Shown here piece after piece: positions 12,173 through 25,605 of a stretch of DNA of 64,000 nucleotides; the stretch's first letter is position 1, and every line of letters begins with the position of its first letter. Both the position numbers and the translations under genes were made by a program. Source of the DNA: Rhodeus uyekii (lineage: Eukaryota; Chordata; Actinopteri; Cypriniformes; Acheilognathidae); the NCBI GenBank assembly GCA_037043235.1, contig JAWRVZ010000103.1, positions 1,899,001 through 1,963,000 of the forward strand. Direction: 5' to 3'. Below the pieces are notes generated by a model, which was not told the origin of the DNA, searched no databases, and saw only the letters and a program-made list of their open reading frames with translations.

Positions 12173-14150
12173 TTGTGTGTTAGTAGGAGACAGTGCATTC
12201 TGTTTTGTCTTCATTTTGACAAAACACTATTGGTGGAGCATAAACAGAAGTAAAGTATTTCTAATGTCAATAGTATAGCAATGTATGAAGCACAGCTCAG
12301 GCCAAAATCACTCCTAAATCAAGCAGTTTTTTGTGTTGCTAATCAAATCAAATTCTTTGTAAGGAAATCTCTTGCTCTGATGGCGAACTCCAGATCACTG
12401 GAATCATTGGACTGATGGGATTTCTTTTACAGAAAATCCCTGAACGTGACCACACCATAACAATATATTTTATGTTGCTCAATAGCATATTCTTGTTTAT
12501 TGAACTGTTATATAAAAGCTGATATATATAAAAAATGTTCGTTCATTCTCCTTTTTCCCTATAGTTGTGAAGCATCTGAACTTGTGTAGTAATTTAAGCA
12601 GATTAACACAATTGCTTTGAAGCGTTGTCAGTCTCAAAGATATTCATTTGTCCATTATTTTTATTTCAAAAAGACATTTGTGCTGAAAAATAAACTAAAA
12701 GCGACAACATTGACAAGTTCAGACATTTGTCTCCATTTTACACCCTCCAATGATCTGCAGTACCGAAAGAAACGCCTCTCAAAGACAGTTAAGACCCGTC
12801 ACAGTCTTTTTATATCATTATCCTGAATCGCTACATGCTGGTTACAGCAGACTACAGTACGGTACTTCAAACGACCACACTCAAAATAATGACTTTTGCT
12901 CTTTAAAAGCAATTGTCTTTTAAACATCTTATCTGAAAATGACAGTTATAATTGTTGGCTGTTTCCAACAATTAACAATTAGTGAACCTCAACCTCAATT
13001 AAAACATTTGTCCTCAGGTGACCGTTTGTAAAAAGGGTGTTTTAGTAGAATAATTAAAAGCAGTATCTTATGACTTTTTCATATTAATTTAGAGGATCTG
13101 TGAATAAGCAATAAAAAGGTGTCCAAATGTGCTTTTATCCAATCACTGCGTGCAGAGATACCATCACTTAAATGGTTCAGTCCAGCTCTTTTTCAATTGC
13201 ACACTTAACTTGAGCTTTAAAGCTGCAATACTGTTGAGTGAATTGTTCATAAAAGGATAATGCAATGAGAATTAACACTATTTTCCTGCAACTCATTGTT
13301 GTGGACTGTAGCCAATTTAATGAAGGTTGAGTGCATGCCGTAACATCAATTTACCACCATTCTGCTCAAGAGCGGACCTGATAATTACACTGGTGTTTCA
13401 GGCCTCGGCTTTTAGTGAAATATTTTAATAAGCACAGTTTTGCATCACACTGTTTCGCATTTCATTAGCAGTGGCCCTGTTCGCCCATCTGCCATTCTCC
13501 GCTTCTCAATTTAGCTCCATGTTCCATGGAACATTCCGGCATTAGCATAATGGGAGAACTGTTGCACTTTAAGAATGGCACAAATACCAGCGGGCATAAC
13601 AAATAGATCGTACGAACGCAGCAATGATGGGTTAGCGGGAGATTTGATGAACACACTCTGATATCTTGTTTTTGCAGCAAAGTCATTAACAAGAAAAATA
13701 TTAGGCAGTGGCATATCAAGGTCCTGTGTTATTGTAAGTGACGAATGAGTTGGGAAGTAGTCGCACTGCAAAAAGCCCACCACTAACTTTGAATTTGGCC
13801 TTTAAAATACAATGTATTCACAGACTAATGATACTCAAGGCCTAATAAGGTTTCAGAGGAAACTGAAACTCTCCTTTGTTCATAATGCTTATAAGAACCA
13901 AACGCTCTAATCTCAGCATCTAAAGATAAATGATAACCAGAAGTGTCACATGCCTTTAAATTGTGTGTCATCAGATTTTTGGAAAAAGATGGAAAAAAGA
14001 TGGAAGAAATTTTTTTGGGAAGAAAATAATATTCCCCAGGATGCATTAAGTAGTTAAAAAGTGTATTACTGATTTTCAAGGCTACAACAGATTTCTATTT
14101 TAAATAAGTTTTGTGCTTTTGAATTTCCAATTCATCAAACATATGGATTC
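12173..14150. other. No recognised feature
   Basis: AT-rich unique DNA. I find no transposon ends and no domain in the short open frames (13465-13719, 13511-13783 and 13825-14079 overlap on one strand in different frames). Confidence 0.4.
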
Positions 14151-14164
14151 CACAAAAATATGAA

Positions 14165-14395
14165 GCAGTTTTAAATATTTAAGGTTTTCAACATTGATAA
14201 TAAGAAATGTTTTTGACAAGAACTGATTGGAATGTCATTGTGTATCTTGAATGTAATGCAAGTCGCTTTGGATAAAAGCGTCTGCCAAATGCATAAATGT
14301 TTTTTGGGCACTACATCAGCATATTAGAATGATTTCTAAAGGATCATGTGACACTGAAGACTAGCTGATGAAAATTCAGCTTTGCCATCTGTAGC
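14165..14395. repeat. Fragment of the GGTCAGTAAG MITE family
   Basis: Text such as 'CATATTAGAATGATTTCT', 'GGATCATGTGACACTGAAGA' and 'ATTCAGCTTTGCCATC' is the interior of the same fish MITE family whose ends are seen at 18941-19301. It is interrupted at about 14217-14303 by an L2-type 3' tail and cut on the right by the solo LTR at 14396. Family recognition rests on memory of fish repeats. Confidence 0.55.
14217..14303 (+). repeat. L2/SINE-type 3' tail
   Basis: The core 'AAGTCGCTTTGGATAAAAGC' followed by GTCTGCCAAATGCATAAATG is the conserved 3' end shared by fish L2-like LINEs and the SINEs that borrow their machinery. The flanks AAATGTTTTTG on the left and AAATGTTTTTTGG on the right look like a target-site duplication, placing the insertion inside an older MITE. 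Confidence 0.7.
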
Positions 14396-14779
14396 TTTTA
14401 CGATGACGAGCTCCGTGCTTCCCTCCTCTGGCCACCGGAGGGCACTATTGCCCGAATACTGACACACACACGCACACAAACACTACATTTCCCAGACACC
14501 CGCACCTTGGATTTATTCCCACTTCAGCTGACACTCTTCATCAGGACTATAAAAGACACCATACGCACACTGCGAAGTCTTGTTTTGCAAGTGCTAACTT
14601 TTCAGAGCGTTTATACCTATCTATTATTCTGACCCTGCTGTTACCCGTTACCGACTCTGTCTGCCTGCCCCGACCTTTTCCTGGATTATCGTTGTTGCAT
14701 GTTCTGACTATCTGCCTGTACGACGATTCTTATTAAAGACACGCATTTGGATCTCTGCCTGTGAGTACCATCCGTTACA
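14396..14779 (+). repeat. Solo LTR with 5-bp TSD
   Basis: The right end reads CCGTTACA (14772-14779) and is followed by GTAGC. The same GTAGC occurs at 14391-14395, giving a perfect 5-bp duplication. The left end reads TTTTACGATG, so the expected initial TG has mutated. Inside are a TATA box (ACTATAAAAG at about 14548) and a polyadenylation-like ATTAAA at about 14732. I infer a gypsy-type LTR that recombined to a solo copy. The degenerate left end lowers confidence. Confidence 0.65.
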
Positions 14780-14784
14780 GTAGC

Positions 14785-15180
14785 GAGGTCTATGTGCGTT
14801 TTATTAAAACAAAGCAAGTGGAATACTTGGGCAAACAACAATATCAGCGGCAGTCAGCGTGATCATAACAGGCAGAGGATCAGGGCAGGCAGCAAACCGC
14901 AATAGACCATAGTTCAGACAAACACAAGGGGTAGGCAGGCAGCAAAGAATTGTACAAGGTAATCCGCAGCAGTCAAACTCAACCAGACCAACACAGAGAC
15001 AATAACACTCAGACACAGCCATGGAAAACAAGAATTCATAAGAAGTCATCGACTGAGTGATGAGGAACAGGTGTGCAGTAATCAGTCCAGGTGTGTGGGC
15101 TCTTGAGAAATAAAATCCAAACTAAATGCTAGTACTCAGGCGAGTAAGACCTCCGGTGGCCGATTGAGGAATACCATCTC
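14785..15180 (-). repeat. LTR-like block, opposite orientation
   Basis: Read on the minus strand this stretch ends in a TTTTAATAAAACGC polyadenylation signal close to 14800 and starts with the word GGCCACCGGAGG near 15155, which also occurs near the start of the LTR at 14396-14779. The two therefore appear to be related LTRs placed tail to tail. I could not find a clean TSD, and the right limit is approximate. Confidence 0.45.
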
Positions 15181-16725
15181 ACCATCTCTTTAAAACTACA
15201 TTTTAAAATATATTACAATAGAAAACAGTTAATGCTGTTTTTTTATTATTATCAAATAAATGAAGCTGCATTTACATGCAATAGAGCAATGTTAACTCAT
15301 ATATTCTTACATTTAAAAGCACACTAATAAATTAGTATTTTTGTATAATAAATGTGTGAGTCGGATTAAGCTTCTCTTGTGAAATTCTGGAAGGATGAGT
15401 CTCAAAGTGTGATTTCCCTGTTCTTACAGAGCTGCCCAGGATTTTAAATTGTTTTGCAGATTACAGGAGCGTAGCCCTAGGAGCACATTTTATTAATATT
15501 TATGTGCACATTAATCTGCAGGAGCAGCTGTTTGACCTCGTCTCAATGAGTCATACATAATAGATGTTGGATTGGGAGATGCCACTATACGGAGGGAGTC
15601 CTGGGCACAGTTTGCTATGCGAAGACCTGCGCGGCCTGCATGACTTTTTATAAAAAGCTACAGGATTAAGACTCCTGACTGAACTGACGAAACTGCTCAC
15701 ATGGTGGCATCTCACTGTTTTACATTAGACACTGACAAGGGTGGGCCATGAGAATCAAGGGAGGAATATGCCGAGGAGTCTTCTGGTTTAGCGCATTCCA
15801 AGTGGAAACCGTTTCTAAAATTCAGGAAACCTATTTCTTGTTGTGTTGAGTTGGGGAAGATGCCCACTGTCACAAGTAAACATCAATTAACAGATCTGCC
15901 AGATTGTTTCACATAGCCTTGGAGGCACTTGCTACAGTTTAGCAGTTTCTTAATTACTATTTGTCCTCGGAGGGGAATTGTTTGAATAGCTTCATGTGGT
16001 GCAACAGGATCAGTTAATTGTTGTGTATGGTTATATTCCTGGCCTCCTCTGTGAGTGGAAGAGAAGCAGTAGGGTATCACAAACCCAAAGGTCACTTCAT
16101 CAACGCAATTTCATGACACACTTCTTACATTGAGATATTCAAACTAATTAAAGAAAACTAATATTGCGCCATAGGAGATAATGTAATCTAATCTAATTAT
16201 CAGCATTGTTGCCAAGTCTTGACATTTAATGTTGATTAATAAAGGACAACACAATTATATGGCTATTTGTTCATTTAGCAGATGTGTTTGTAAAAGGAAG
16301 CTTAACACAAGCAATTTGACATAATATAACATCATTTATATTGAGAATGACATTTTGGAATTTAATTTTATTTAATATGAGAAACTTTAACTGCATTTAA
16401 TGTTTTTTATTATATGTTATTATTTAAGTTGAATAAAAAAATTGAGTTGAATTAAAAGTATAAAAACGTAATAAATGTGTAAACTTTTAGTTATACATTA
16501 TTTTAAGATGACATTGTTACATTATATTTCCTTATGATAAGAACTGAGTAATATTAATCAACTATATATACTTACTGTAGAGTTGCGATTAGGGTTAGGG
16601 TTTAAATTAATTTGATTTGATTTGTAATTTTGCAAACTGTAATAGTAACTGATATTACTATAGTAAGTACTTGTAGTAATGTGTAACTACGTCACCTTAA
16701 AGTAGAGTGTTAACACACTCTTAGA
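15181..16725. other. No recognised feature
   Basis: Unique AT-rich DNA. The minus-strand open frame 15883-16095 carries no recognisable domain. Confidence 0.4.
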
Positions 16726-17118
16726 GTGTTGCCTGTTCTGAACCAGACGTTCACCGCAAACGATGGCTGGGATCTGGGAAGAGGCGTCACGGACCCTGGA
16801 GAAGCCCCTGCCGTGACAGCCTTCTGCAACCAAGCCATCGTCCTGACGGTCCTGTCAAGAGGAGGAGAAAGCTCGCAGATGACCCGCTCCCCAAGCGGAA
16901 ATGTAGACAACAGTCACAATGTGTGTGTATTAAAACCTGTTTGTGTGAGTTTTTCAATAAAAACACATACTTGTTCACAAAAAGAGCTGTTTTCTCCTCA
17001 TTCTATCAGTACGGTGTCATTTGTCACCGGGTGGGCAATCCGCAAACTCTCTCCTCCTCTTGACAGGACCGTCAGGACGATGGCTTGGTTGCAGAAGGCT
17101 TTCGCAGCAGGGGCTTCT
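16726..17118. other. 77-bp inverted repeat around poly(A)-like spacer
   Basis: Arms 16800-16876 and 17042-17118 are reverse complements with six mismatches by eye (about 92%). The 165-bp spacer contains two AATAAA or ATTAAA signals (about 16929 and 16955). One frame of the plus-strand arm reads a basic segment GPVKRRRKLADDPLPKRK, and the minus-strand arm reads the matching GPVKRRREFADCPPGDK before a stop. This suggests a duplicated piece of a transcribed, once-coding sequence. The right arm abuts a Tc1 transposase fragment. I do not recognise the parent gene, and the 183-residue plus-strand frame at 16726-17277 runs through all of these parts and is not a gene. Confidence 0.6.
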
Positions 17119-17603
17119 GAATGTTGTTGTGGGGTCTTTTCTGACCTCTTGGATGAGTTGTATTTTGGTCAGCCAGTCCTGGGAAGGTTCACCACTGTTC
17201 CATGTTTTCACCATTTGTGGATAATGGCTCTCACTGTGGTTCACTGGAGTCCCAAAGCTTTAGAAATGGCTTCATAACATTTTCCAGATTGATAGATCTT
17301 AATTACTTTCTTTCTCATTTGTTCCTGAATTTCTTTGGCTCTCGGCATTATGTCTAGCTTTTGAAAATCTTTTGGTCTACTTTACTTTGTCAGGCAGGTC
17401 CTATTTAAGTGATTTCTTGATTGAGAACAGGTTTGGCAGTAATAAGGCCTGGGTGTGGCTAAATAAATTGAACTGTGATGAACCACAGTTCAGTTATGTT
17501 TTAGCAGGTGGGGCAAAATCTTTTTCACACAGGTACATCTAGGTTTGGATTTTGTTTTCCTTAATAATAACCTTTATTTAAAACCTGCATTCTGATTTTC
17601 TTT
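17119..17603 (-). pseudogene. Tc1 transposase N-terminal fragment
   Basis: On the minus strand from ATG near 17350 the translation begins MPRAKEIQEQMRKK and continues with a helix-turn-helix region (ISKALGLQ, TTVRAIIHKW). It then reads HGTVVNLPRTG, the start of the DNA-binding domain of Tc1-like transposases. An in-frame stop after ALGLQ and an abrupt end at about 17120 show it is dead. No DDE catalytic region is present. The sequence 17350-17603 is the untranslated leader of the same element, with the fish-typical TTTTTCACACAGG word. Confidence 0.75.
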
Positions 17604-18930
<1,327 letters not shown>

Positions 18931-18940
18931 ACACACACCT

Positions 18941-19301
18941 CCGTCGAAAAGATTGGGGTCAGTAAGATTTTATTCAGCCAGTACACATGAAATTGTCAAA
19001 ATCTGACAGTACACAAAAAAGTAAAAATAAATGCTGTCTATATTTTTTATTTAGAAACCTGAAAAACATATCTGTCAACACAGATGTCAGCCTGCAACAT
19101 AACTGTTTATAACATAACATTGATAATAATAAGACAACAACATTTTTCCATAACAGGAATTATGAGATTTAGATTTACCATAGATTTACCATAACAGGAA
19201 TAAATTACAATTTAAATTACATTCAAATAGAAAAGGTATTTTAAATTGTCAAAACATGTTTTGACTGTTAAAACTCTTACTGACCCCAAGCTTTTGAACG
19301 G
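18941..19301. mobile_element. MITE with GGTCAGTAAG inverted ends
   Basis: The left end CCGTCGAAAAGATTGGGGTC with AGTAAG pairs with the right end CTTACTGACCCCAAGCTTTT with GAACGG as an inverted repeat of about 26 bp with a few mismatches. The interior is AT-rich and non-coding. It is a familiar teleost non-autonomous DNA transposon. I do not assign the superfamily. Confidence 0.75.
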
Positions 19302-20471
19302 TATACATACAGTATACGCCACTGAACTGATTGCGATTAAAGAGGGCTTTATATTAGGCGTTCAACAATCAAATAATTTAGAGTGTGAAGCACCATTAGC
19401 AGAACCCTGTGAGCTTTGAGATCATCTTCTTTGACTCCTGAGTCGAAGCTGATGTCGTGTTAACTCTCAGAGCAGATGGGCCGCATGCAGATGAACTCTG
19501 ACACATGGAGAACTCTCACAAGTGTTCCCTTCCAACCCCAGTCACACCGTTACAATCCCAGAATGCTCTGTGTGTGATGAGGACGATTAAGACCAACTGT
19601 TCTCATTACTGAGTCACAAAAAAAAGAAAAGTGATAATTACTTATAAAAATTTGCCTTGCCGCCTCAGGGCGTGTATGGATTACAGTCACAGAGGGGCCG
19701 CTGAAATCCAAGTCGCATCCAGAAATTGTGCAACAGAATGTCAGCGCTTCTGTCTGATCCCAAACCCATAGCCGGTTCATGTGATATGGCAATGATCCAG
19801 AAGATCTGAGACAAGAAAAAAAAGAGAATTATTCTTTGCGAAATGTCTCAGACTCATTGAAATGCTGACCTAGAAAAGCATTGCACATTATAGCTCACGT
19901 GAAGCTCTAATAAGCAGATCTTGGTTGAGGACACTGGCACTGGACACTTCACTTCCTTTTTCCGTCAATGACCTAGACTAATTAAAACATTTATTAAATA
20001 CAATTGTATGAACATGTTTGAATACTATTATGCTGCTTTCAGATATTCTGCACAAATAGGGTATTCTGACAACAATAACCATTTTGTACACTAGTTTTTG
20101 TGCATATGCAGGACATAACTGCACTCTTGTTAGAAGGGAGTAATACGCGTCCCCTGGTGGCCATGTTATATTTCAGTTTTATATTAGACATTTAAGTGTA
20201 TCCTACATTACCATGGTTAGAACAAACACAGATAATTATTATGATAAAGTTAGTATAATATTTTCAGAAATACTAAAATTGGAAATCCTGAAATATAGTT
20301 AAACAGATGGGAATTTCTTCATCAGCCTTTCTCTTAAGCTTGATGTCAACCAAAATATTGTCTTTTCTCATGCGCATGTAATCATTTTAGCTGTAGTAAT
20401 GAAATTAGATAGATTACAGGCTCTTTTGGGATTTTTGTTTTGCAGATTACTTTTTAAATTTTTTATATATA
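19302..20471. other. No recognised feature
   Basis: Unique-looking sequence without repeat ends. Open frame 19550-19792 on the minus strand has no recognisable domain. Confidence 0.4.
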
Positions 20472-20944
20472 CACTCACCTAAAGGATTATTAGGAGCAGC
20501 ATACTAATACTGTGTTTGACCCCATTTCGCCTTCAGAACTGCCTTAATTCTACGTGGCATTGATTCAAAGAGGTGCTGAAAGCATTCTTTAGAAATGTTG
20601 GCCATATTGATAGAAGCATCTTGCAGTTGATGGAGATTCTCTATTGGGTTGAGATCTGGTGACTTTGGATCCATTTTAGTACAGTGAACTCATTGTCATG
20701 TTCAAGAAACCAATTTGAAATGATTTGAGCTTTGTGACATGGTGCATTATCCTGCTGGAAGCAGCAATCAGAGGATGGGCACATGGTGGTCATAAAGGGA
20801 TGGATATGGTCAGAAACAATGCTCAGGTAGGCCGTGGCATTTAAACGATGCCCAATTGGCACTATGGGGCCTAAAGTGTGCCAATAAAACATACCCCACA
20901 CCATTACACTACCACCACCAGCCTGCACAGTGATAACAAGGCAT
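20472..20944 (-). pseudogene. Tc1-like element, 3' part only
   Basis: The left end CACTCACCTAAAGGATTATT follows a TA and is the same terminus as the complete element at 54536-55605. The minus-strand translation gives VQAGGGSVMVWG, LGPIVPIGHRLN and FQQDNAPCHKAQ, with the second catalytic Asp in QQDNAPC. It then reads a frameshifted SPDLNPIEN carrying the catalytic Glu. Homology stops abruptly at about 20944, so the N-terminal half and the other terminus are missing. It is a dead fragment. Confidence 0.85.
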
Positions 20945-21728
20945 GAACTTGGCATTAACATTATTGGTAACAAGGCATTAAACTTTTATCTCACTCCATT
21001 TTATTATGACCTAGACTTTAGGTTGGAATACCAATTGATTATTGGTAATTTAAATGACAATTTATCTAGTAAACACTTGATTATTCCATCTAACTCTTTA
21101 CTCTTATTATTCTTGTTCATTCGGGTACCAATGTCACTCAGGGTCTTGTGCCGGCCGTTCTTTTACATGGTTCCCATTTAAACTGGATAGGGGTGATTAA
21201 CTTATACTGCTTAGAGGGCTGCTTTCATCCTTGCACTGTCTAAGAGTATTTTGTTTAGTCCCCATAGATCTGTATACTTCAATTAAAGTAATACTATCTC
21301 TAGTCAGAGGTCACGACCACTACTACAGATATAAGCTGACCTATATTACTTTCTCTGCAGCTTTGTTTTAATCATGCCATGTTTTCCCATGCACACTTAG
21401 CTAGAATAACATTACACAAAAATTCCCTTTATTAGATTTTACAGTCTAAATACACTTGAACTAATACAAAGTGTTAGCCGGAACACTACAATCTCAGTTG
21501 ATGAACACCATATGCTCCAAACAAACTAGACTAGTCCAATTCTAACCTGACGCAACTTTGCGGTTACAATTGATGCAATTTAATCTAGTAGAGTTAATAA
21601 TTTCAGAGTAAATCAGAATGAATTTAAATGTAATTTATTATTAGTCAGGTAAATGTATCATGCCAATTACAAAATCAATTCAAAGATAATTAATACAAAA
21701 TATGGAATTTTCAGAAATAGAGTAAACA
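20945..21728. other. No gene; one shared 22-bp word
   Basis: Unique AT-rich DNA. At 21559-21580 it contains a 22-bp word centred on GCGGTTACAATTGATGC that recurs exactly at 22041-22062 inside the neighbouring LTR. Confidence 0.4.
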
Positions 21729-22437
21729 TGTCAGGGATGTGGGGTGAAGGGAGGAGTGAGAATTCAATTGCAGGAAGAGAAGGGCTTTTATTAATAATAA
21801 AATAAAACAAAAACACAAACAAAACTTGACTTGGGAAAACATGACTTGATTTGGCTTGGAAATACGACGAGTAACGGCAACGATTCAGCACAGGACAGCA
21901 AACACAGGGAGAACAAACTGGGCAGGTAACAAGGGAGGAATAACAAGGAAACAAGATGGGCGGGGTTACACAATAGACAGAAGAGCACACGGCGCAAGAA
22001 ACACACTTGAGAAGCCATGTGCCGGAACACTAAATGCAACTGCGGTTACAATTGATGCAATTGTATCAATTGTAACCAATTGATATCAATCAATTGTAAC
22101 AAAATGTAAATGTAATCTAAACATGAACCGTGTGCTATACAACAACTGACGCGGACAAGAGAGCGCGCAGCCTGAGTAAGCTCAAAACAGCACACACACA
22201 CAGAACAAGACAGAGCTCACGGATGAAAACTTATCCCGTATGCTCAGAACAGAAGACAAACACACAGAGCATGAATGTCCGAACTCCGACAAAAAAACGA
22301 AACTGAACAAGACTGGAATCGAGATCCGAACATCACGCCCCGCACACAGGACAGATCACGTGTACAGGAAAGACAAAAGACAAGACATTATCACAAAACC
22401 GAGAAATAACTAGAGCAAATGTGACAGAACCCTGACA
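21729..22437 (-). repeat. 709-bp solo LTR, minus strand
   Basis: The block begins TGTCAGGG (21729-21736) and ends CCCTGACA (22430-22437), a perfect 8-bp inverted terminal pair of the TG...CA type. On the minus strand there is an AATAAAAGCCC polyadenylation signal close to the end at about 21790. There are no internal genes, so it is a solo LTR. The flanking pentamers (AAACA and AAAAG) do not match, so the TSD has decayed. A diverged partial relative is at 25308-25605. A palindromic GTTACAATTGAT cluster lies inside at 22045-22100. Confidence 0.75.
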
Positions 22438-23631
22438 AAAAGATGTATACATGACCAGAAAAAGACATAATGCAGTGTCAAAGACACTTTAAAAGCCCTG
22501 AAAGACACTCAGCATTGAGGACTGATCTGACTACAAATCACCCCAAAGATTTGAAACATTTCTTTAAATACTCCAAGCAGGACAGAAACTCTTTCAAATG
22601 GAAACATGAGCTAACAATGGAAATTTGGTTACTGAGAACAGTAGGTAATTTGCATGAAAGACGCTGGGAGAGGCATAGCCATCACAGTAAGCAAAATATC
22701 TCTAAACTCTTAAAACTCTCAACCTTTATCACCTTTGGTTTACCTCTGTGGGAATGAGACCTTTGTACCAGTCACACTGAAATGTTTTAAATGATACCAA
22801 AGATGAGGGAGCGAAGAGGGGGAACAGAGGGTCATGAAGAGAGTTAGTATGAGGTGTAAACTGCACAGCATGGGGCATCTCAGGAACTGCTCAGTGTGGT
22901 GCATCTTGGGTGTGGATGCTACTTTTGCAAGAGAGAGTTGAAATGTTTATTTCTCGAGAGTGGAACTTGTCTAAACCAGGTGGTTCTGCATCTTCCAGTT
23001 GTCACGTCTTACACCTTGAATCTGTAAAATAATAGACTTTAATCTAATATTTAACTTTACATGCATTCAACCTTTCATATGACTGTCCAGTGTCTTTTTT
23101 TCTTTTTTGTCTTTGGATTTGTAATTTTGCAATGTAAGCAATGTGATTTGTCATCTCAATTGCATATTCATAGATATGGATATGAGAGTAGTCCGTTATC
23201 CTTAATGCATACATCACAGAGGAGATTTCACAGAAGTAGTCAGCTTCTTTTATGCATTAAAATGATGAAAATCAGAGGTCATTATCTCCTGCAATGATCC
23301 GGCTACTTAAGTCCCCTCGCACAGCGGCATCAGGAGAGATATAGTTAGATTACAGATGTGGACATGAAGAATTGACATATGAAGCAGTGTGTATGTATCT
23401 TAGTAAGTATAGGCAGTTCTATAAACCCTGTACACACAGACGTCAGGGGTGTGTACCAATCAGAATTGAAAGGAGAATGACAATTTTACACTCTTTCTTA
23501 ATTTTAAATTATTTGAACATGATGCTGTTTTTTTAAAGGAAATAGAATTAAAATGGAATGCAGTTAAAAATTTTAAAAACTTAATAATAGCAAACAAAAG
23601 CAATTCTCTTTCTTTCTGTCTCTTTCTCTCT

Positions 23632-23639
<8 letters not shown>
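22438..23639. other. No recognised feature
   Basis: Unique-looking DNA. The open frames 22470-22757 and 23061-23297 have no recognisable domain. Confidence 0.4.
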
Positions 23640-23668
<29 letters not shown>

Positions 23669-24010
23669 GAGAGAGAGAGAGTTAAGGTTAACTTTCTGCA
23701 TTTTTACATGTTCAAATAAACATCACTTAGTATGATTTACAAGCTATTCTTGTAAACGTTCTGTGCAACCCAGGACATGTTGGCAAAAATGGCAATTTCA
23801 AATTTATTTTGTCTTTTTTTGGCCATTTGTCCCCATAACATGTGGTTTACCTGAGCCACACACACACACACACACACACACAAACAAAAATGCTTTGAAC
23901 TTTCTGCGTTCCTCATAGGGACTAAAAAATGTCCCCAAAAAGGACAAATATTTTGGATATTGCTATCCTTGAGGAGACGTTTTATCCGTAACATAGGGTT
24001 TACCAGGACC
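23640..24010. repeat. AC/GA microsatellites and AC-linked repeat
   Basis: A run of AC at 23637-23664 is followed by GA at 23667-23682. Then come CTTTCTGCATTTTTACATG, TATGATTTACAAGCTATTCT, GTCCCCATAACATGTGG and a second AC run at 23857-23882. This is the same set of words as at 18671-18930, so the two are copies of one AC-linked repeat. The minus-strand open frame 23737-24141 passes through it and is not a gene. Confidence 0.55.
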
Positions 24011-25250
24011 ACACACATGCACGGTCTTGTATCTCTTTTCATGGATGGCTGGACACCTTCAGACACACTGAGCCAGCTCATAAATTTACTGAAGATCAAA
24101 GTACAAATACCAAGAGAAAATGTTGCGGTTAAAGATCTCATACTGACAAACAGAGATCAAAACAAAATGACCTTGACCTGATATCACAAGATTTAAACGT
24201 AATACATTATCATTTTCAGGTTGTGATGGAGCTGTCCATGGTCCTGAACACTGGGTTACTATTTAAATACAACATTACTTTTTGAAAAAGTTCTAGCTAA
24301 AATCAGCCCATAATTGTTTTTACAGTTATTCAAAGTAATTAAAATGTCAATTTAATGGTCATTTCCCTATTTAATAAATTATTATTAGATAAAATCAAGT
24401 CCTGTCCCTTTTCTGAAGTAAATAAGATACTTGCATGGTCTGCACAGCACCATGCACAGTTTTAGCAGTAGGTCCAAATAAAGATAAAATCATGCCACAT
24501 CCACTGGATTAAACCATGACAATGCTTTAATCTGATTACAATAAAACCTGTGCCTATCACATCTGTCATAATCATCTACAGCTCGTGCAACCCGGAGTTC
24601 ACATACAGTTTTAAAAAGGTTGATTTGACTATCCTCGCTAGATTTTCATCTCTCACACTTTTGTCTTTATTCCTTTTTCTCTTTTCAGTTCAAAGCCCTT
24701 AAGCCATCCCAAACCTCTATCTTTGAGAGGCTTACTGTTGGGCTAGAGTATGAATACAGATACTAGTGAGGTCATATTAGGCAGGCAAACACTTAAACAG
24801 AACTTCAATCACACTCATATTTCTTCAGGTTTGAAGCTTTTTGATTATTATAATTTTTAAGCATTTAGGTGTGGTCAGACAATGAGGTTTGTTGTTGAAA
24901 AATGTCACGTCTTTTTGATAGATTATGGTGAGTGTTCACTACGCCAAGCTTCCTGCATACTTCAATATTCACTTTTAAGTTACAGAGAAACTTCAGACTG
25001 TGGCTATAAGATGGAAAAAAGGCCTTTGAAGCCTGAAATCTTGATAGTGTATCGCAATGGCTCCACTCAAACCAAATGCACATCCTCAAATAGGAATAAA
25101 TGAAAGAAATTCAATCATTAAATCAACAGCAGGATATCCAACAGAATAAATAAGGATGAACATAGTTACTTCTAATCTGGCTCCATCTTGAGCGTGATGA
25201 ACTTTGAGGACCTGCATATATCATTTTGCATAGTTTTTAGGCTACAACTC
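24011..25250. other. No recognised feature
   Basis: Unique AT-rich DNA. Nothing recognisable on either strand. Confidence 0.4.
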
Positions 25251-25254
25251 AAAA

Positions 25255-25605
25255 AATGAAGTGCGGGACCTGATTTTGTCCATCGGGAATTGATTGGATG
25301 GTTGAAGGGTAACAAGGGGAACAAGGTGGGCGGGGTAACACAAAGACAAGACACAAACATAAAGCCAATGTGGATGCGCATTGCCGCGTGTTCACAAGAA
25401 GCAAGAGACATATAAGAGACATATACAAACTGCGCGCGACATAAAACACAACATGAAAGCACGCAGCCAGTGAAAGCATGAACTGCGTGCTAAACATAAC
25501 ACACAAACGAGAGAGAGCGCGGCTCGCGCATAGCTTGAAACCACGCAAAACTCGAAACTGAACAAGACCAAAGTATCAGGACCGGACATCATGACCCGCA
25601 CACAT
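25255..25605 (-). repeat. Partial LTR, relative of 21729-22437
   Basis: Words such as ACAAGGTGGGCGGGGTAACA, GAACTGCGTGCTAAACATAA, GAGAGAGCGCG and GAAACTGAACAAGACC appear in the same order as in the complete LTR at 21729-22437. The first 40 bp (25255-25295) instead resemble the repeat shared at 42225 and 44788, so two fragments abut here. There is no TSD or intact terminus. Confidence 0.6.

Noticed and set aside
16726..17277. 183-residue plus-strand ORF
   Set aside because: It runs across an inverted repeat, a polyadenylation-like spacer and the antisense of a Tc1 transposase fragment, so it is a chance chimera.
21667..22039. Minus-strand hydrophobic ORFs of 107 and 82 residues
   Set aside because: They lie within or at the edge of the pyrimidine-rich strand of a solo LTR; composition alone gives the hydrophobic residues.
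23737..24141. 134-residue minus-strand ORF
   Set aside because: Passes through an AC run and an interspersed repeat; no domain.
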